Assembly (NCBI GenBank): GCA_039942715.1
Contig: JBDVBY010000006.1
Location: 558,001-622,000 of the forward strand
Origin: JABDJX01 sp039942715
GTDB lineage: Bacteria > Pseudomonadota > Alphaproteobacteria > Rhodobacterales > Rhodobacteraceae
Direction of reading: 5' to 3'
DNA length: 64,000 bases
The stretch's first letter is position 1; every line of letters starts with the position of its first letter. Shown one piece after another: positions 60,648 through 64,000 of this stretch. The position numbers were made by a program, and so were the translations under genes. The notes beneath the pieces are model-generated. The model saw only the letters and a program-made list of their open reading frames with translations, was not told where the DNA came from and made no database searches.

Positions 60648-60869
60648 TCAGGCAATGATGTCTGGGGTCAGTTTGTCTTCAAGTGCGGCGATTTCGTCTT
60701 TCAGGCGCAGTTTTTGCTTTTTTAACCTGCGAATGGCCAATACGTCGTGGCCGCTGGTTTCTTCCAGCGCTTTGATTTCATCATCAAGTTCGCGGTGCGT
60801 AACCTGCAAAGCATTAAGCTTGACGCGCAAGACCTCGTCGGTCTCCATTTGTTTTGAGGAATGGCTCAT
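60648..60869 (-). CDS. DUF465/YdcH-family small coiled-coil protein
   Basis: A 73-aa, almost fully helical protein. LNALQVTHRELDDEIKALEE and IRRLKKQKLRLKDEIAALED are the DUF465 core. Function unknown; the family is common in proteobacteria. A CtrA-type box lies 26 bp before its ATG, and hsp20 is divergent. Confidence 0.92.
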   Translation of the reverse strand: MSHSSKQMETDEVLRVKLNALQVTHRELDDEIKALEETSGHDVLAIRRLKKQKLRLKDEIAALEDKLTPDIIA

Positions 60870-60894
60870 CTAACACCGGAAATTTGGTCGATCA

Positions 60895-60911
60895 GGTTAA
60901 ATTACTCTTAA
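60895..60911 (-). promoter_or_regulatory. CtrA-type binding box before the DUF465 gene
   Basis: On the minus strand TTAAGAGTAATTTAACC, again TTAA-N7-TTAACC, identical in its conserved bases to the dprA box. It lies between the divergent DUF465 and hsp20 genes. Confidence 0.5.
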
Positions 60912-60938
60912 AATGTTAGTTCTTAAAGGGCTGTAAGC

Positions 60939-60967
60939 CTTGCTATGGCCTCATTTCATTCCCATAT
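60939..60967 (+). promoter_or_regulatory. RpoH (sigma-32)-type heat-shock promoter for hsp20
   Basis: CTTGCTA at 60939-60945, a 14-bp spacer, then TCCCATAT at 60960-60967. This closely fits the heat-shock sigma factor pattern CTTGAAA-N11-16-CCCCATNT. It is 57 bp upstream of the Hsp20 gene. Confidence 0.6.
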
Positions 60968-61024
60968 TTTCGATCAAGGCCGCTTTCGGGGGCCAAAATC
61001 GTCGCTTAGCGCAAGGACGAGGAC

Positions 61025-61435
61025 ATGAGCAAACTGACTTTGGGAACACATCCCTTCCTTCTTGGCTTTGATCAGCTTGAACGGCTGGTTGAACGCACGG
61101 CTAAAAATGAAAATGGGTATCCGCCCTATAATATTGAACACGTTAGCGAAAATGCGTTTCGCATAACATTGGCTGTGGCTGGATTTGCAGACGCCGACTT
61201 GTCGATAAGTGTCGAAGACAGACAGCTTGTCGTGCGAGGTCAGCAAGTTGATGACAGTGATGGTCGCGTTTTTCTACACCGCGGCATTGCGGCACGGCAA
61301 TTTCAACGGACCTTTTTGCTCGCTGACGGCGTTGATGTATCGGGAGCGGCCTTAACGAACGGTTTGCTGCACATTGATCTTTCGCGCACGCAGCCCGAAA
61401 AAATTGTGCAGACGATTGACATCAAAACAGGGTAA
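61025..61435 (+). CDS. Small heat-shock protein Hsp20 (IbpA-like)
   Basis: A 136-aa alpha-crystallin-domain chaperone of the IbpA type. The domain spans about residues 33-125, opening NGYPPYNIEHVSENAFRITL and including VAGFADADLSISVEDRQLVV and FLHRGIAARQFQRTFLLADGV. It lacks an extended C-terminus, and the IxI anchoring motif is not obvious (the end is IVQTIDIKTG). It holds unfolding proteins under stress. It is followed 7 bp later by a DUF1150 gene. Confidence 0.93.
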   Translation: MSKLTLGTHPFLLGFDQLERLVERTAKNENGYPPYNIEHVSENAFRITLAVAGFADADLSISVEDRQLVVRGQQVDDSDGRVFLHRGIAARQFQRTFLLADGVDVSGAALTNGLLHIDLSRTQPEKIVQTIDIKTG

Positions 61436-61442
61436 AGGTCGC

Positions 61443-61670
61443 ATGAATACTGAATACAACTTCAATGAACTACGCGACGAGCGCTTGGTTTACGTGCGTC
61501 CTGTCGAAGTTTCCGATTTGCCTGATGAGATTCAGCGCCAAGCCGACGGCCTGTCGCATTTTTATGCTGTGCATGACGCGAATGGCGAGAGATTGGCTTT
61601 GGTTAAAGACCGCCAAATGGCCTTTTCACTGGCGCGTCAAAACGATTTCGCGCCAGTCGGTGTTCACTAG
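61443..61670 (+). CDS. DUF1150-family small protein
   Basis: A 75-aa alphaproteobacterial protein with the DUF1150 core (LVYVRPVEVSDLPDEIQRQA, LYAVHD-like FYAVHDANGERLALVKDRQM and FSLARQNDFAPVGVH). Function unknown. It is typically paired with hsp20, as here, so it probably belongs to the heat-shock operon. ATG 61443 has AAAGGT before it. Confidence 0.9.
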   Translation: MNTEYNFNELRDERLVYVRPVEVSDLPDEIQRQADGLSHFYAVHDANGERLALVKDRQMAFSLARQNDFAPVGVH

Positions 61671-61676
61671 AACGGC

Positions 61677-61862
61677 TTAGCCGCCCAGATAGCCTTGCTG
61701 GGGACGATAGAACACCTTTTGATTGTGCAGCCGACCCAACAGATCGTGCAAAGCGCCCACTTTGGTATCGCAATCAACCTCTTTGCGCGTCTTTAGCAAA
61801 GCGCCTTCAATCAATTCCATGTCTTCTACGCTAAGTTCAAACTTGGTGTTGTAAGATGGCAT
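61677..61862 (-). CDS. Small hypothetical protein
   Basis: A 61-aa soluble protein (MPSYNTKFELSVEDMELIEG, then LKTRKEVDCDTKVGALHDLL). I do not recognise a family. The frame has a reasonable AGGAGAT site before the ATG and an amphipathic helical pattern. It converges with the DUF1150 gene, leaving only 6 bp between the stops. Confidence 0.65.
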   Translation of the reverse strand: MPSYNTKFELSVEDMELIEGALLKTRKEVDCDTKVGALHDLLGRLHNQKVFYRPQQGYLGG

Positions 61863-62004
61863 GTCGATCTCCTGTAAGTGCAGCGTTCTACGATGCTGCA
61901 GTGAATAAGAGATAAATCGCCAAATATCAAGAAAAATTGAGCAATTTCAATGTGTTCCATTGTATACCGGCACACAATTGTATGCGATTGTGGCTAACAC
62001 CCTC

Positions 62005-62997
62005 TTAGCAATACATTTCCGGTCCAACCCATTGCGCGGCCGAATACCTATCTCCATGCGCCCAACCAATTGGAAGAACCGCCTCAATCGCCGCCATGTC
62101 AGATGGCGACAACAAAATCTCAGTGCCGCGCAGCAATTCTTTAAAGTGATCGACTGATTTTGTACCCGGAATCGGAATCACATGATCGCCTTGAGCCATA
62201 AGCCATGCAATCGCAACGCCCGCTGCCGGTTCTCCCATATCCTTGGCCAGGATGCGGAAGCCATCCGTTGCCTTGATATTGGCTGCGTAATTCGGCTCCA
62301 TGAAACGCGGGTTTCCTTTGGTAAACGCCATGGATTGTGCGCGCTCATAGGAAAATGGCTGATCAGTCAAGAACGCACGGCCAACAGGGCAAAAAGCCAC
62401 CAAAGACGTACCTAATGACGCGCAAGCTTGGCTTAACCCCAGCTCCGGCAGCCGCGTTGAAAGCGAATACTCCGACTGAACAGCCGCAACATCCACTTCG
62501 GTTGCTGCACGGCGCAAAGATGTTGGGGCGATCTCCGAAAATCCAACGGCCTTTGCTTTGCCTTTAGCGATCAAACCAGCAAGCGTTCCTGCCACCTCTT
62601 CAATCGGGCGCTCTGCCTCAAGACGGTGAATGTAAAACAGATCAACACAGTCAATACCAAGCCGCTTAAGCGATCCGTCTAACTCGGCCTCAAGGTAATC
62701 CGGCGCATTGTTAAAGCGTTTTTCAGGACTACCAGTGATCCCGGCCTTGGTCGCAATTGTCGTCTCTTCGCGCGCACCGGGATTGGCGGCAAACCAAGCG
62801 CCAAGGATCTCCTCGGATCGACCTGCGCCGTAAACGTTAGATGTATCAATGTGAGTGACACCCGCAGCTCGAACCGCATTCATGACGGCAAAGCTCTCAT
62901 CTTCGCTCGCGTTGCCATATATGCCCGCAAATGACATCGCACCTAATCCGAATTGCGAAATTTCAGGACCGCTTGGACCGAGCTTAACAGTCTTCAT
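62005..62997 (-). CDS. Aldo/keto reductase
   Basis: A 330-aa AKR with the (beta/alpha)8 fold. Catalytic residues appear in HIDTSNVYGAGRSEEILG (Asp, Tyr), IATKAG (Lys) and FYIHRL (His); the NADP-binding end is IPIPGTKSVDHFKELL. Substrate unknown; most relatives reduce aldehydes. Its ATG overlaps the cmk stop, so it is read with cmk. Confidence 0.92.
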   Translation of the reverse strand: MKTVKLGPSGPEISQFGLGAMSFAGIYGNASEDESFAVMNAVRAAGVTHIDTSNVYGAGRSEEILGAWFAANPGAREETTIATKAGITGSPEKRFNNAPDYLEAELDGSLKRLGIDCVDLFYIHRLEAERPIEEVAGTLAGLIAKGKAKAVGFSEIAPTSLRRAATEVDVAAVQSEYSLSTRLPELGLSQACASLGTSLVAFCPVGRAFLTDQPFSYERAQSMAFTKGNPRFMEPNYAANIKATDGFRILAKDMGEPAAGVAIAWLMAQGDHVIPIPGTKSVDHFKELLRGTEILLSPSDMAAIEAVLPIGWAHGDRYSAAQWVGPEMYC

Positions 62998-63611
62998 GTC
63001 TTTTCCTTCAGAGCAGCCGCAATTCTGTCAATCGCGACCTGCGTCGCGTCGTTTATACTCAGTTCTGATGTGTCGATAAGTGTGGCATCCTCTGCCGGAC
63101 GCAAGGGAGCCTCTGTACGGTTGCTATCACGCTCATCCCGGTTTTTTACATCGGCCAGAACCTGCGCTTCGTCCATCACGTGTCCGGCTTCGCTTAACTC
63201 AAGCCAACGACGATGCGCACGGACCTGTGCGCTTGCCGTGACGAAAAGCTTCACGTGGGCATCCGGGCAAATAACCGTGCCAATGTCGCGACCATCCAGC
63301 ACAGCGCCGCCTTTGCGAGCAGCAAACTCTTGTTGAAACAAGACCAAAGCAGCGCGCACTTCTGGTATGGCTGCAACCTGACTGGCCGCTTCTGACACCT
63401 CTGGTGTGCGCAAATCATCGCGCGTGATGTCTTTGTGGCGCAGCGTAGCCGCGGCGATTTCACCCGGCGTGCCATCCAAAACGCGACGCCCGACCGCGCG
63501 ATAGAGAAGACCCGTGTCCAGATGAGCAAAGCCAAACTGTTTGGCGACGCCTCGCGACACCGTGCCTTTTCCAGCTGCAGCCGGCCCATCAATCGCAACA
63601 GTGAACTGCAC
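62994..63611 (-). CDS. cmk: Cytidylate kinase
   Basis: (d)CMP kinase, 205 aa. Walker A is DGPAAAGKGTVSR, followed by LDTGLLYRAVG; RDIGTVICPDAHVKLFVTAS and RDERDSNRTEAPLRPAEDA are the CMP-binding and LID regions. It phosphorylates CMP and dCMP for nucleotide supply. Confidence 0.95.
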   Translation of the reverse strand: MQFTVAIDGPAAAGKGTVSRGVAKQFGFAHLDTGLLYRAVGRRVLDGTPGEIAAATLRHKDITRDDLRTPEVSEAASQVAAIPEVRAALVLFQQEFAARKGGAVLDGRDIGTVICPDAHVKLFVTASAQVRAHRRWLELSEAGHVMDEAQVLADVKNRDERDSNRTEAPLRPAEDATLIDTSELSINDATQVAIDRIAAALKEKT

Positions 63612-63679
63612 TCACGCGCCCTCAAAAGTCTTTTGCCTTTGGCATTCAACCCTTTAGAGGCGCGGTGAGCAACCCTTGA

Positions 63680-64000
63680 TCAGGCGCGTTTCAGGTCTTC
63701 GACCAAATCGGTCGCTTCCCATGAAAAGCCACCGTCCGCTTCGGGCGCACGACCAAAGTGGCCATAGGCCGCCGTACGCTGAAAAATTGGCCGGTTCAGG
63801 TTCAGTTTTTCGCGGATACCACGCGGCGACAGGTCCATAGTCTTGACCACAGCCTGTTCAATCGCCGTATCATCCATTTCACCTGACCCGAAAGTATCGA
63901 CATACACCGATAGCGGTTTAGACACGCCAATCGCATAAGATAATTGGATCAAACAGCGCTTGGCCATGCCAGCAGCCACAACATTCTTTGCAAGGTAACG
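63680..64000 (-). CDS. metK: S-adenosylmethionine synthetase, C-terminal fragment (cut by window end)
   Basis: The last 106 residues of MetK are present; the gene runs off the right edge. Conserved segments are RYLAKNVVAAGMAKRCLIQL, YAIGVSKPLSVYVDTFGSGE and DLSPRGIREKLNLNRPIFQRT, then AAYGHFGRAPEADGGFSWE. MetK makes S-adenosylmethionine from methionine and ATP. Whether a SAM riboswitch precedes it cannot be seen. Confidence 0.96.
   Translation of the reverse strand, partial: RYLAKNVVAAGMAKRCLIQLSYAIGVSKPLSVYVDTFGSGEMDDTAIEQAVVKTMDLSPRGIREKLNLNRPIFQRTAAYGHFGRAPEADGGFSWEATDLVEDLKRA

Overview
The window looks like chromosome of an alphaproteobacterium of the Rhodobacterales (Roseobacter group). 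Support: the order coxB-ctaB-small TM protein-ctaG-coxC-surf1-thrC-M16 peptidase-GNAT, a compact Tad/Flp pilus locus, DUF1150 next to Hsp20, purE-purK, and two TTAA-N7-TTAACC boxes of the CtrA type. Coding density is high with many ATGA/TGATG overlaps. I see no rRNA, tRNA, CRISPR array, insertion sequence or prophage. The genus cannot be fixed from the sequence alone.

Layout. 1-8.8 kb: a catabolic block with the end of a SAF-domain dehydrogenase, TPP-dependent E1 alpha and beta, an acetoin-dehydrogenase-type E2 with an alpha/beta-hydrolase domain, a SorC-family regulator, a convergent sugar ABC transporter, and a divergent HpcH/HpaI aldolase. A near-perfect LacI-type operator lies between transporter and aldolase, but no LacI regulator is present. 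8.9-16.4 kb (minus strand): cytochrome c oxidase subunits II and III with assembly factors, then thrC, an M16 peptidase and an acetyltransferase; coxA is not here. 16.5-23.4 kb: tldD, two small uncharacterised genes, dprA with a CtrA-type box, and convergent topA. 23.7-28.2 kb: 3-oxoacid CoA-transferase, then a three-gene operon of a flippase-like membrane protein, a DprE1-like oxidase and a DprE2-like reductase. 28.2-42.9 kb: a lytic transglycosylase, the Tad pilus locus (two pilin paralogues, CpaB, CpaC, lipoprotein, CpaE, CpaF, TadB, TadC, two TPR lipoproteins, prepilin peptidase), a convergent GT-C-like membrane protein, and an uncharacterised AAA ATPase. 43-52.5 kb: a ligase-associated DEXH helicase without its usual partners, then an ArgE-family deacylase and a peptide ABC transporter split over two divergent operons. 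52.5-64 kb: housekeeping and small genes (DUF3422, CoA-binding protein, glycosyltransferase-like protein, metY, pdxJ, EamA transporter, NUDIX, purK-purE, DUF465, hsp20-DUF1150, aldo/keto reductase, cmk, end of metK).

The most interesting hypothesis is that the DprE1/DprE2/flippase-like operon and the GT-C-like protein, which flank the Tad locus on either side, form a polyprenyl-phosphate pentose (arabinose-like) pathway acting on the pili or another surface target. This rests on families and gene position; no step is proven. Other points worth attention are the CtrA-type box before dprA, a heat-shock-type promoter before hsp20, and a dispersed bipartite palindromic repeat found at five gene ends.
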